A model generated the notes under the pieces. It did not search any database, was not told the DNA's origin, and saw nothing but the letters and a program-made list of their open reading frames with translations. The position numbers and the translations under genes were made by a program. Below, in pieces: positions 1 through 10,515 of a stretch of DNA of 64,000 bases. The stretch is from NCBI GenBank assembly GCA_902702965.1, contig CACRXP010000001.1:5120553-5184552 (forward strand), written 5' to 3'. This DNA is from Spirometra erinaceieuropaei. Taxonomy: Eukaryota > Platyhelminthes > Cestoda > Diphyllobothriidea > Diphyllobothriidae. The first letter of the stretch is position 1, and the number at the start of each line of letters is the position of its first letter.

Positions 1-877
1 CACAGCTTGCCTCGCCTGAGTTATGTAGCCTAGAAAATTAACTTTCTGACAGAGAGCGGATTTTTTAAGCTTGTTCAGAGTAAAGAGAAATAAACACAAA
101 AATGCTGAAGAAGGCTAGGACAGGCGTTAATATCGTAAATCGCCTGAATATAAAGTAGCGTTGGCAACGTAGGACGAGGCATCCCTCTTAGCTGTGGGCA
201 GACTGTGGATCGTGTCATACAGTAATGGTGGTAATGGGGGCTTTACGGGTCAACAGTACATCAGACAGTAGGCTGACGAAATGCAAGGAAACACAAAAAT
301 TGTCCGAATTTCTGCCGAAAGTCTTACCGTACACTTTTGTACGGCGACGGAAATGAGAGCGTTGCTAAAAAATAAACGAAAAGCAAATTTCAAAAAATAG
401 AAGAGTTTGAGTAATGATTTGAGGTCATGGAAAGTAATCGTTATTGGCCATATGATCCCTGCAGCAGCCAGCAAGTGGATACCAAGATAAAACTATCCAC
501 AGTCTATCGACAGTTAAATGGGGTCCCTTACCCTACCCTTGCCTAACGTTGATTTCCGCGTAAAATTACGAACTTTCTTATCGATAAATTAACGTCAAAA
601 CATTCCTTGTGGAAAAATGCCGTTTCAAGACGCTTTATGCTAGTACATGGAATGCACAACGATTGAGATGCTCGAAGTGATCATCTGGATCTCGGATGTC
701 ACATACCGTGTGTGAGCAGTGGAACATTAAGTCGATTGATAGCGTTCTGTGATGTTGCCTCTGGTGAACCCATCATCTTCTGTTTTGCCAAACCACCCAA
801 CAGTGTGGAAGCGGTTGTTTTAAACAATAATTGATACGATTAATAAAAGTTTATCAAGGAACTTTGCGGGTTAAACA
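1..877. other. Non-coding flank, nothing recognised
   Basis: No open frame with a coding look, no repeat seen elsewhere in the window and no RNA motif were found here. The 74-codon minus-strand frame at 250-474 is low-complexity and hydrophobic and is probably chance. Confidence 0.5.
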
Positions 878-1861
878 TACAATGCGTGACCGATTTCATG
901 AAACGCTGGTCGAATTTCTGAAATGCGTTTTCGACTAAGAAGGATTAAATAGGTGGCGTTGTAAAATTACTTATCAAGTAGCATAATCCCATAGTATTTC
1001 GGACTTCCCAGGGTGTCTGTCTTTGAATGCCTCTCTTTCTGATCTCCAGCGGAAACCGTGCTCGGTAAAAAAAAATGACTACTTAAGTAGCACGCATTTT
1101 TCACACTGATTTTCTGTGGTCTGATAAGTTTAAGTATATTTTGAAGAAAAGCTTACAAAATGTGCTTTCTTTTACTTGTCTGGTAGAAAATCATACTATC
1201 TTTATATCTTATACCCCAAGGAAGGTTACCTTCCAGTTTTTAAAAAAGTTTCTTATTATGAGGGTTTTAAGTCCGTGCGATGTCCATGCATACAGAACCG
1301 CACATGTCCGTTTACCAATTTTCCTCACGAAAGGTATAACACAGCCCGTATCAATTGCAAAATTTTATGAACTCTATATAGTATCCTCCTAAAAGCACAG
1401 AGGGATATGTGATTTTCCTTACGCGGAACGCATGCAGCTTGTAGACTGAAAGTTGATAAACGCTAATTCAACGGCTGATCAAGCTTAAAATTATTCAGGA
1501 ATTGGGAAACTTTTTGAAAACCTAAATATACACTTTTTCCGGGTATAAAATGTGAAGATAATGTGATTTTCCACTAAACAAGTAAAATAAATCATACCTT
1601 TGTGCATGTTTCCTATAAAATATACTTGAATCTATTGGACCACTAAAAATCAATGTGAAAAACGCGTACTACTTAAGTAGTGATTTTTGCCGGGCACGGT
1701 TTCCGTGGGAGGTCAAAAGGAGCTCATTCAAAGGCCGACATCCTGGCGAGTCCAAAATACTATAGGATTATGCTACCCGACAATTAATATTACAACGCCA
1801 CCTTCCTATTCGAAAATGCATTTCAAAATTTCGAGCAAACTGAGATCGGTCACGCAGCGTA
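878..1861 (+). mobile_element. Foldback TA-flanked element, subfamily A (E1)
   Basis: The left end (CAATGCGTGACCGATTTC from 880) is repeated inverted at 1842-1859, and TA flanks both sides (878-879, 1860-1861). The arms pair for several hundred bases: the CTACTTAAGTAG block near 1079 matches the one near 1669, and AAGTATATT near 1131 is mirrored near 1620. The centre carries TTACGCGGAA near 1418. No transposase is present, so this is a non-autonomous element. TA duplication and CAGT-like ends suggest the Tc1/mariner type of transposition, an inference from ends only. The 83- and 106-codon frames inside are by-products of the repeat. Confidence 0.85.
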
Positions 1862-2479
1862 ACTTTGTGTTAACCAAAAATGCACCTGTTTCTACAAGAA
1901 GAAGTACTCCTTTCATTTCTAACGACATTGTCTGCCCATTTGTCGTCTACATCCTAGCTTTAGACTTAATGGGGGCTCATTTCCTGGGTTTTCATACTTC
2001 AACCTAAAGTCTAAGAATATAGTGCTGCTAGCACATCATCTTTCGAAAAGGGCATCCTAGGCGTGGGATTGTACATATGACCTACTCCTAAAATACCGTG
2101 TTTTCTCTGCGGCATGATTTTCTGCCTCGAAAGCCTAGCTTATTTGTCTCAGAGTTGTGAAAATTCTCATTGGAAAATTCGAAAGACCATTTGGCGAGCA
2201 TGCGTCTGTTTTTGGCAAATTCTTTTCAGGCATATGCGCACAAAAGAACTTCATACAGGTCCCACAGTTGCCATAGGTCAAAACCACCAAACCAGCCACC
2301 GTCATAAAATTGCCCACCCGAGCTATAGCATAATTATTCACTTTCCCGCATCTGTTGATTCCTTATTTCAATACCCATATAAATATGCAGGCCTGAAGTG
2401 AATTTACCGTAAGCAGACGTATGCTCGCCAAACTGCCTTTTGAATTATTTATCTCAGCCATAATTTGTTGTCCTCACAG

Positions 2480-2666
2480 TCCATTGGGTTACCCACCACA
2501 AAAACGACTAATGGAAGTTGACCAGACAGCCCTATTTAGCACAATTACGTCAGCCCCACCAGAAGACAAAACAGGAATGTGTCCAGAATACCAAATCAAA
2601 GTGTTGATGTGCCACCTGAATAAGTTAGTTGTGATTATAAACGACAATATCCAAAGTCGCATATGA
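2480..2666 (+). CDS. Candidate terminal exon, unrecognised
   Basis: A pyrimidine-rich acceptor (TTTGTTGTCCTCACAG) ends at 2479 and is followed by an open frame of about 61 codons to TGA at 2664-2666. The predicted peptide is of mixed composition with no low complexity, for example APPEDKTGMCPEYQIKV in the middle and a hydrophobic stretch near the end. I recognise no domain, and no partner exon is evident nearby. A chance open frame behind a chance acceptor is a serious alternative. RNA evidence would settle it. Confidence 0.2.
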
Positions 2667-3639
2667 ATAGAAATTATTGACCTGGTCAAGATAGAGTGGA
2701 ATATTCCTATCCCATCCTGCAGTCATACCAGACAACTTGCCGTTAACTACACCTGGCCTGATATAATCTCGATCACAGCCGACGGAGCTTGGGCTACGGG
2801 ATAAACTGGCAAAATTTTAATCCATTGGGACTCGGATTTGGACTTCGCCTTCTGTGGACCTGCGGTGTTGTTCAGCTGCCAAATAACGGACAAACAGGTC
2901 AGAAAACAAATCCCAGCGTGCACAGTCATTTTGCTGTCGGCCAGATTGCGGCTGTTTGGAAAAAATATTTTTAGGTAGGAAGTAGACTAGAGGGCTGGAA
3001 CCAGGCTCCTATCCCCTTGACGTTCTGAAATCATCAGAAACAGAAACGGTCATAAAGTAGATTGTCAGACAGACAACAGTGCAATGTTTATTCCATGCAG
3101 TTGTTGCGCAGCCCGTCTTCGCTTGGTTTGGTGATCATTCATTTAACCGTACCCTGGCAGCCAATCGCCAGTGTTTCAGTACGTAAGTGGGTGATCAACG
3201 TGTGCCCCTACAACTTGCGGCGCGGGAGTTGCGCAGGAAAACACAGAGGTCAAGTCAGGGTACGGCACGCTTTGCGTGGACTGCAAACCCATGACAAATG
3301 TCATACATGGGAGTACGGTGATCCGCCTAGACTCAGGTCCACGTCGCGCCAGCCACGTGCGTCTAATCCTTACATCAGATAGCCAAATGGCACAGCGAGT
3401 GGACTGGCACCTGGGAGACGGAGGAGGGATTTAGGTTGAATCCAGTGGCAGCGTCTTCACGATACCCAACTCATGCTTCTTACTCTAAGCAAGTTGGTGC
3501 GCTTGTAGACCCATAGCAGGCTGAAAACCATAGCATGGCCGGCTGCCATCTGACGAGATAGTTGGTTCTTCTCCCAGGATGGAGGAGCAGGCTTCAATGT
3601 TTCTCCCTTAATAGAGCTTCTATGGCAGTCGCACTCTGT
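2667..3639. other. No gene recognised
   Basis: Mixed-composition sequence. A 106-codon frame at 3062-3382 is arginine-rich with no recognisable motif and lies beside repeat family D, so it is not called as a gene. Confidence 0.4.
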
Positions 3640-3800
3640 TTGAATATGAGTTGCTCCCTTGCCGCTTGTGCAAAAACCCGACCCGGCCTACGCGGACCAG
3701 GTGTGTGTGGCACGCGTAGACGGCCTGTTTAGCTTCGTCATTCACAGCGTCCAATCCCACCTTCGGTCTTCTTTACACTAACTTAACGCTATTCTTGGAT
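3640..3800 (+). repeat. Repeat family D fragment
   Basis: The block near 3698-3745 (GTGTGTGGCACGCGTAGACG and following) recurs in diverged form at 43145-43175 (GTGTGCGGTGCGCGTAGATG) and at 50008-50040 (GTGTGTGGTACGCGTAGATG). The function and the full unit are unknown. Confidence 0.55.
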
Positions 3801-4006
3801 GAGTGAGGGAGCAGGGAGTGCGGTAGGCATGATGGAGGTCTTCTATCAAAATAAACCAATTCACACGTGAGTTACAGTTCTTGCGCCGTCCTTAATGTGA
3901 GGCACCCGGTGTACATCGCCGTTCGGTACGTTCAAACTGCCTAATTATCGACGTGAGAATTAATTAGCAGTCATTTTCATCAGTACTGGCGTTAGAAGTA
4001 GTTTTC

Positions 4007-4090
4007 NNNNNNNNNNNNNNNNNNNNNNNNNNNNNNNNNNNNNNNNNNNNNNNNNNNNNNNNNNNNNNNNNNNNNNNNNNNNNNNNNNNN
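4007..4090. other. Assembly gap (84 N)
   Basis: A run of 84 undetermined bases. A PLE endonuclease relic starts just to its right, so the gap may hide part of that element. Confidence 0.99.
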
Positions 4091-4104
4091 AAACAATGTT
4101 TTAG

Positions 4105-4372
4105 CATTCTATAGGAAACCGGGACGTCACTGCGTTTGTTGATGAACTGCCGGCCAGAGAGTCAGGACTCAGGCAACTCACGACTCATACGCCTGTAACA
4201 ACTTGCCAAAATCTTGACCTCATCGAAACTGAAGTGGTGGCATATTCCGTCATGCGAGTGTTCGCGTCACTCCTCTTAACGGCTCTAAATGTTCCGTTAT
4301 CCAAGTACAGAGTACTCCCTCAGTTTCTCTGACGTATTTTCTTTTTCTGTGACCGATCTCATTGCATCGCAC
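4105..4372 (-). pseudogene. Decayed PLE GIY-YIG endonuclease relic
   Basis: This stretch aligns by eye with the endonuclease-coding part of the PLE at about 6230-6490. Shared landmarks in order are GTTTGTTGATGAACTG against CTTGTTGATAGACTG, CTCAGGCAACTC against CTCAAGCAACTC, TTGACCTCATCGAA against TCGGCCTCATCGAA, and CAGTTTCTCTGACGTA against CAGTTTCTCCGACGTA. The minus-strand reading is broken by many substitutions and indels, so it is non-functional. It is the oldest-looking of the PLE copies here. Confidence 0.7.
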
Positions 4373-5302
4373 CTAATAGTTGCAATCCTAACCTCGAGAG
4401 GCGTGAGGACGCGATTGCTGTCGTTCCATGTGTTCCTATCTTATTGAAAAACTATGATAATGGATTTAGGAGTGCGTTCGAAACTTGAGAAGATCAAAAG
4501 TCTTGCTTCAACCTTCGAGTCTTTTCAAATTCTCCCTGGTACTCACCCTTTTGCCTTCACAAGTGGTTTTTGGCCAATCTAGCCCACTAATCATTTCAGT
4601 TTTTAATTTGTCACAAACATGGTTTCCTCGAATAGCATGACATTCAGCATGCTATTCAGGCCCTAGGGTTGCCATTTACTGCCAAAGAGACAATCACTGA
4701 CGGAAAACTATGTATCGGAAAAATACATTTTGAGGGACTTTGTTCACCTCCTAAAATCGATGTACTCATTTTTACGGACAATCGCAGAGCATGAAATATC
4801 CAGCACGTTGGCCAAACACTGTTTCTGGTCGTTGTCGGAGTAGAAAAACACGAAGTCCAATGCGTCAGCGTCCAGTTAAGGCCTGATCGGACAGAACCAG
4901 CTACCTCGGACGATTCTTCGCCTTCAGCACTCTCATCATCCCCCTAAATAATATACTGAACAAAAGGATTTTGCCTCGGAGGACAAGTGTCAAAGCAATT
5001 TACGTCGAGAAATTGCATTTAAGCGAAAATCTGTACTTATTACGACACCTGAAGTAGCATTACAATTATAATAGCAATGTAATAATTCAAAGTTACCAGC
5101 ACCCGTAGAGTTAATTTGCGTTCATGCAGCAACTTCAAAATGAACCATCACCATGACATGCCTTCTCTAAGCTACCGGATACGCACCATTATACTGCGAA
5201 ATACCAGGTTAACTTGTCGTCCTATAGAAACGGTGACGTTCTAAGCAATACGAAAATCTGGCGTGTCCGCTGCGATTTATTTTTAAGTCGACGCGGGTGG
5301 TA
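4373..5302. other. No gene recognised
   Basis: AT-rich sequence with no convincing open frame or recurring repeat. Confidence 0.4.
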
Positions 5303-5575
5303 GTGCGACCGTCGTACCTGACGATGTCCACCGCGTGCTCCACAGCAAGGCGGAGCAGGGAAGGTGACTTGTTCGTGAGTGAGTTTATAATGATAGTAGA
5401 CTCGCGCAGCATCTACCACGCTCTCTCCTCCTCATCTAAGCCCGGTGTTAAGACATAGTCAGGGAGACCGCAGGTGAGGAAGGGTGCAGGTGGCTGGCAC
5501 AGCCAGACCCGCACCTAGGCGTACCACCACACTCCCTGGTCCATAACAAACATATGACTAGGATTTTAACCAACA
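5303..5575 (+). repeat. Repeat family C, copy 1
   Basis: GC-rich unit with ordered landmarks GACGATGTCCACCG, CTCCACAGCAAG, GGTGACTTG, AGTTTATAATGATAGTAGAC, GCGCAGCATCTACC and a tail ending near GGATTTTAACCAACA. The same series occurs at 21.17, 27.18, 27.54 and 47.52 kb on + and at 34.1 and 36.16 kb on -. Short frames inside are by-products. Confidence 0.8.
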
Positions 5576-5771
5576 GCAGCATAACAACGGGTCAGAAATA
5601 TGAAGGCGACTGAGCAGCCATGCTCAGTCACCTTTATACCCGGCAGGAGCGCAAATGAATCTACCAGCAGGGAAGGAGGCTGTGAATGCCATGGTTTGCT
5701 GATCCTGGCATAGCAGACGTCTAAATTCCTTGACGCCCATAGTCACATGACGACTAGTAGCCACTATTCCA

Positions 5772-5820
5772 GATGCACAACAAAGAAAAACCAGGAAGAC
5801 TGGAGTGGTCATTTTGGCTA
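5772..5820 (-). repeat. SINE 3' fragment beside the PLE insertion
   Basis: CAAAGAAAAACCAGGAAGAC followed by TGGAGTGGTCATTTTGGCT is a diverged match to the reverse-strand tail of the tRNA-derived SINE (compare 52170-52206). The PLE target duplication begins at its end, so the PLE may have landed in an older SINE. Confidence 0.45.
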
Positions 5821-5910
5821 ATTTTCATCTTGCCGATACAAGCGAAAATGCGAGTTCCAGGAACAAGTTGATCAGAAGAAGAAGCGATCGCTGGAACAAT
5901 GGCTTTATTC

Positions 5911-5952
5911 GCCTGACGTTTCGGATTCTCCCTTGAATCCATCATCAGAGAC
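5911..5952 (-). ncRNA. Minimal type I hammerhead ribozyme motif
   Basis: Read on the minus strand, the motif has CUGAUGA, a stem II (GGAUUC with GAAUCC, 6-base loop), GAAAC and the cleavage triplet GUC. Stem I pairs GUCU before the core with AGGC after the cleavage site. Stem III would be only A-U and C-G with no loop, so the self-complementary ACGU suggests activity as a dimer. One unpaired U lies between CUGAUGA and stem II. PLEs are known to carry such minimal hammerheads. Activity is not shown here. Confidence 0.8.
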
Positions 5953-6053
5953 AGTTGCAGAAAAGGGTGGCTAGTGTACAGGAAGTCGCAGTATTTATAG
6001 GATGCGGTCGCCATGCTACCGCATACCTACAGCAATTAACCATGCTCCCTTCA

Positions 6054-6530
6054 TCAAGGATTGTTGCCCGCTGGTGCGCTAATTGCTTGATGGCCGGCAT
6101 GCAAGTTGTTAATTGCTGACATCTCATCACCCGTGTTGGATGCTGGCGTGATGATTGCTCGGCCATCTGGCTCACGTGCTTGCGCGCTCCTCGAGTGGTC
6201 AATTGCTTTGGCCAGTCTATGCCTCAGGACAGAATATGGAGTGGGGATGTCGTTGCACTTGTTGATAGACTGAGGTCCCGTGAACCATGACTCAAGCAAC
6301 TCGCGGCACACGCGATTATCCCCTCTCGCGAGAATTTCGGCCTCATCGAACTTGAATGTGTGGCCGGGTCTCGTCGAATGGGCAGCGACCTGAAAGTTGG
6401 CGTCATTTCTCCGTACAGCTGCCACGTGTTCGGCGATTCGCGTCCGGAGCAGTCTTCCAGTTTCTCCGACGTAGTTGCTTTGTCCGCAACTGCACCAGAT
6501 CCGGTGCACGTGAGCCAGATGGCCGAGCAA
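6054..6530 (-). CDS. GIY-YIG endonuclease domain of a PLE, 5'-truncated
   Basis: A 158-codon frame encoding the C-terminal nuclease of a Penelope-like element, which nicks target DNA for retrotransposition. Residues 13-15 form a Cys-x-Cys pair (CSC). The family's Tyr-x-Gly core follows at residues 20-26 (YVGETGR), with R31 and E34-H35 downstream and the LLESWF...IN stretch expected at the helix with the catalytic acid. The first nine residues come from the right inverted arm, not from the original protein: the true reading frame enters at about residue 10. The reverse transcriptase that should precede it is missing. The last roughly 50 residues run into the repeat arm. The domain itself looks intact, but as part of a truncated element it is probably not expressed as a functional mobile protein. 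Confidence 0.8.
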   Translation of the reverse strand: MLGHLAHVHRIWCSCGQSNYVGETGRLLRTRIAEHVAAVRRNDANFQVAAHSTRPGHTFKFDEAEILARGDNRVCRELLESWFTGPQSINKCNDIPTPYSVLRHRLAKAIDHSRSAQAREPDGRAIITPASNTGDEMSAINNLHAGHQAISAPAGNNP

Positions 6531-6732
6531 TCATCACGCCAGCATCCAACACGGGTGATGAGATGTCAGCAAGTAACAACTTGCATGTCGGCCATCAAGC
6601 AATTAGCGCACCAGCGGGCAACAATCCTTGATGAAGGGAGCACGGTTAATTGCTGTAGGTATGCGGTAGCATGGCGACCGCATCCTATAAATACTGCGAC
6701 TTCCTGTACACTAGCCACCCTTTTCTGCAACT

Positions 6733-6774
6733 GTCTCTGATGATGGATTCAAGGGAGAATCCGAAACGTCAGGC
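6733..6774 (+). ncRNA. Hammerhead ribozyme motif, inverted partner
   Basis: Identical in sequence to the minus-strand motif at 5911-5952 but on the opposite strand, in the right arm of the same element. It has the same CUGAUGA, stem II, GAAAC and GUC series. A transcript through the whole element would therefore contain both the ribozyme and its complement, and would probably fold into a long hairpin. Confidence 0.8.
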
Positions 6775-6822
6775 GAATAAAGCCATTGTTCCAGCGATCG
6801 CTTCTTCTTCTAATTTTCATCT

Positions 6823-8370
6823 GTCTGACAAGTGTGCTCTAAACTGCGGCGCAGTCCAAACCCTGGTCCACGTATGATTGAGTCACTGGTTCACAGCCCG
6901 TCGGCTTTGACTGAAAATATAAAAATTCGCCTAAGAGCAGCGGTCGGAAGCCCCACTTGACTACGGGGTGAAAGGCGCACATCCAAAATCATCCCGATCG
7001 CCGATAACAGCGTGTTAGTCAGTTGACTCGACGGTGAAACTATTTGCTATCCGGGAGAATTACTTTAAGCGCATGTCAGTTAAGCGTCTGGTCTGAGGTA
7101 GTGCGACTGTTACTCCTCCTACCTCATGTGATTCACCTCACAAGTTCTGTAGACGATCTTGGAGAAAATAAGTAGTCCCAGTGCGAGTAGAGTCAAAGAA
7201 CGAAGTATTGGTTTTGTTTTCAGAACTGTGGACCCACTTGACCCGTTTCCCAAGCGGGGCATAGGACGCTTGCCGAAAGACCAGCGCTTAGGGCCCCTCT
7301 CCAGTACAGCGTTTTGCTATACAGACAATCCGTACTGGCAAGTTTAACAACTTAATTCAGAGTTCAGCAGCATGGAAACGAGCTACTTTATCAGGTGATT
7401 ACCCCCCTGTTTTACTCAAATAGACTGCCAACGCTGTTAGTATGCAAATGACTACTGAATTTCTCGAGACGCTTGATTCAGTATTGCTTAGTCGATTAAC
7501 GGCACCAGTAAGGAAATTACGACTGTCATTAGCGGACTAGCCAATGGATGCGTTACGGTATTTCAGTCGAACTGCGTTCGCCGCAGCTGTGTGGGGGGTC
7601 TCGCTGGCTAGCGATGTTAAATAAGACAGAAGTAGTAATTCTACTATCCCCTTGCTTTATCAGCAGGATTTCTTAAGCATTTTTATAACTTCTCGCAGCG
7701 ACGGCTTCTTCATCCCCCCCCCTCTCAGTAAGAAGCTCCATCAAAGTCATCATTTTCTTTATGTTTTGACTTGATTTTGGGGCCAAGATCACAATTCTGC
7801 TGATCGATGACGAATTATGCATCTCCCGAATCATGGCGTCTGAGTTATTCCCACTCCCCTCCTTCATCCCCTCTTTAGCTTGCATTTGCTAGTTATGTTT
7901 GATATACTGTCGGCAAAAGGCTACAAGTGCAGGTTAGTGAACCAACTACGCTGCCCCAAACAATTCGGACCAAGCGAGAGAGACAGAGAGGCTGTTTTTG
8001 GAGGTCTTTGCTACGCAAGAAGAGTGCCCATTTGGCAGAGAGAGAGGAGTACAGTTAATACATTAGTTCCCCTCCTCCCTCCACCTCACCCCCGCCCTAT
8101 AGGAGTGTCCATTAGGCCCAGCAACGGCTCAGCACTCCGCCATCATCCCCTCGTAAACACTTGTCTGCCTCACCACGTGCAAAAGATGAAAAGATATCGG
8201 ACGCGCACATACAGGCTCCACCCACTTACAGCGCGAAGGACACCAAATGTATCGACTTTCTGCATGTGGAAGCAGCATCTCCTCTGGAGCGAATCATCCA
8301 TGCCTGACGCCCTGTCTGTTTGTCAGGACCCAGTGACTGCATATGCTCTTTGATCTTCTGTCACCGTTCG
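6823..8370. other. No recognised gene; one 157-codon open frame
   Basis: A + strand frame at 7880-8353 runs 157 codons with a basic, proline- and arginine-rich product and no motif I know. It has no clear splice context and is more likely chance than a gene, although it is among the longest open frames in the window. A run of ten C occurs near 7714-7723. Confidence 0.35.
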
Positions 8371-9741
8371 CTGCAGGGTGACCGACCTCGTGGAATGTTA
8401 GCCTAAATTTTGAAATCGGTTCTCGATTGGGAAGAAGTACTTAGGTGGAGTTGTGATATCGATTACCATGCGCGATAATCGTCTGATATTTCGGACTTTC
8501 CAGGAAGTTTGATTCTGAATGTGCTTCCTTTCAGTTTCCTGTAAAAGAACTCGTTCAGATAGAAAATGACTACTTAATCGGAATTCATTTTGCATATTGA
8601 TTTTGATGCCCCTACTCACTCGCTGGCAAATCGTGTCGTCTTTACATTTTACACTCCAAGAAGGAGTGCCTTTCGGTTTCAAAAGTTTCCCAGTTAGGAG
8701 TTTTTTAAGACCGTGTAATCACCGTGCACACAACAACGCACCTGTCCTTATACTAATGCTTCTCAGGAAGTATACAAAATAATCTGTAATCGGCTAGACC
8801 GCAGTTCATAGCCAGGACCCGTATTACAGGTGGCTGGAGGGTTTGTTTACTGGGGTTATTTTGTGAGGTTCCATAATCACATCTGCCCCATTTGGCTTCC
8901 GTTCTACGTTTGGGATTAGGATTAGGGTACCGGTTAATGGTTTTCGATTTTCGGGTCAGAATTATGCATTTAAGCTTAGGTTTTCGGTTTACGGTTAGGG
9001 TTTGAGCGTATGATTAGGTTCAGTTGTACGGTTTGATTTTTCAGTTACGGCTATGCCTAAGGGCTACGGTTACGTTTACGAATTCGATTGGGGTTAGGGT
9101 TGCCGTTAGGGTTAACGTTTAAAGTTAAGGTTAGGGTTAGATTTAAGGTTTGGATTAGGGTTAAGGTCGCCGTCCGCTTCCTCATTCCTGGCTGCCAACT
9201 GCGATCTAACCCAGCAATCATTGCAAAATTCGATGGATTCTACACGGTTGCTTATTAAAGGCAGCGAGGAGTATATGATTATCTTTACGCGGAAAGTACA
9301 CACCTTATAGACTAAAGTCCCTAAGAGCTAATGCAACGACCGAGCTGGCTCAAAATCGTTTGGAAATTAGAAAACTTTTCAAAACCTAAAGATGCTCTTT
9401 CCTCGTGTGCAAAATGCAAAGACGACGTTACTTGCCACCAAGTAAGTAAAAGGGAGGATACTTGTGTCCATGTTCCCTACAGACTATATTAGAATTTATA
9501 AGACCACAGAAAGTCAATGGGCAAATTGCATACTAATTAAGTAGCTACTTTTTACCAATTGAGGTTTTTACAGGCGGCCGAATAAAAAGGCATTCATAAT
9601 CTAACATCGTGGTGAGTCCAAAATGTCAGAGGATTATGCTGCATGATAATCAGTATTGAAAATTCCCTCAGTTAATCTCTCTTAATCGAAAACACTTCAG
9701 AAGTTCGACTAATATTTCGTGACATCGGCTATTCACTGATA
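8371..9741 (+). mobile_element. Foldback element, diverged subfamily A, with nested insert (E2)
   Basis: Left end GGGTGACCGACCTC near 8376 pairs with the inverted right end near 9720-9738. Internal landmarks are the TGACTACTTAA block near 8566, TTTCAAAAGTTTCCCAG near 8677, TTTACGCGGAAAG near 9283 and AATTAAGTAGCTACTTTTT near 9534. A T1 element (8795-9225) sits in the centre and accounts for the extra length over the usual 1 kb. Confidence 0.75.
8795..9225 (+). mobile_element. T1 element: short inverted ends around a TTAGGG-like core
   Basis: The ends TAGACCGCAGTTCATAGCCA and (inverted) TAGATCGCAGTTGGCAGCCA flank a core of degenerate TTAGGG units, with six-base steps such as GGGTTAGGGTT and TTACGGTTAGGGTTT throughout 8925-9170. 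The unit interrupts element E2, and a possible AATC duplication flanks it. A second copy in opposite orientation is at 15374-15790. There are no coding frames. Confidence 0.75.
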
Positions 9742-9800
9742 CAGGCGTACCGAGGACTCAAACGAGTCTTAGTCGGCTGGTGTCTGCACTGTCGAAACTA

Positions 9801-10513
9801 CAGTAAGTGGGCTAACTCATGAAATGTTGGCCGAAATTTCGAAATGCGTTCTCGTTTCGAAAAGATTTATTAAGTAGGGTTGTAAAACTAATCATCGTAC
9901 AGCATAATTCAATAATGATCCAATTACCTCAGAGTGCCTTCTTTCGAACGAAGTTATTTCCGACCGCATGCAAGATCTATACTCTGCAAAAAGGGCTACT
10001 TAAGTAGCATGCATTTTTTCATTGCTTTTCGATGCCTTCATAGGTTTAAATATATTGCATGAAAAAAATGCATAAAAATATTCATTCTTTTATTTATTCG
10101 GTAGAAAATTATGTTTTCTTACAATTTTTTACCCGAAGGAATTATAAAAGTTTTTTTAAAACTGAATTGTACTCTTCCTTCGAGTACAAAGTTGTAAGAT
10201 GACGTGATTTTCTGCCGCATAAGCAAAAGAAGGAATTTTTACGCATGTTTTCCATGGACTGTAATTGTATTTTTATGGGGATTGAAAATCAGTGAAAAAT
10301 TGCATGCTATTTAAGTCGTCATTTTTGCAGAGTTTAGTTCTTGCATGCAGTCGAAAATAAGTTCATTCAAAAGCCGGCACCCTGAGGCAACCGGATCATT
10401 ATAGAATTATGCTGCAAAATGATTATTTTAACAATACTACTTAATTAATCTTTTCGAAACGAGAGCGCATTTTTAAATTTCTGTCGGCATTTCATAAGTC
10501 AGCCCACCTACTC
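9801..10513. mobile_element. Foldback element, subfamily B, internally deleted (E3)
   Basis: CAGTAAGTGGGCTAACTC at 9801 is matched inverted by the end at 10513, with TA on both sides (9799-9800, 10514-10515). It is only about 713 bases long because the central block carrying TACGCGGAA is gone. The two arms meet near 10160, so it is close to a pure palindrome. Confidence 0.8.
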
Positions 10514-10515
10514 TA

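Larger units (their letters stand above)
5818..6822 (-). mobile_element. 5'-truncated foldback Penelope-like element
   Basis: The element is flanked by a perfect 13-base target duplication (CTAATTTTCATCT at 5818-5830 and 6810-6822). Two near-identical inverted arms of about 300 bases, at 5872-6178 and 6506-6809, surround a unique 327-base core that encodes the PLE GIY-YIG nuclease on the minus strand. Each arm holds a hammerhead motif and an AATAAA-like signal. About 41 bases next to the left duplication are not in the right arm. The reverse transcriptase is absent: the element is truncated just upstream of the nuclease, where an inverted copy of its own 3' region takes over. Inverted-repeat, truncated PLE copies of this sort are known for the family. 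The copy is dead but little diverged between arms, so it is fairly young. Confidence 0.85.

Noticed and set aside
1141..1392. Frames of 60-118 codons inside foldback elements (1141, 11915, 20375, 32256 and others).
   Set aside because: They recur only because the repeat recurs. They are not conserved in frame among copies and have no domain.
7880..8353. A 157-codon + strand frame as a gene.
   Set aside because: No domain, no splice context and unbalanced basic/proline-rich composition. It is reported only as an open frame.
8925..9170. A true chromosome end or fusion point marked by TTAGGG repeats.
   Set aside because: The repeats are degenerate, lie inside an element with inverted ends, and have a matching copy elsewhere in the window.
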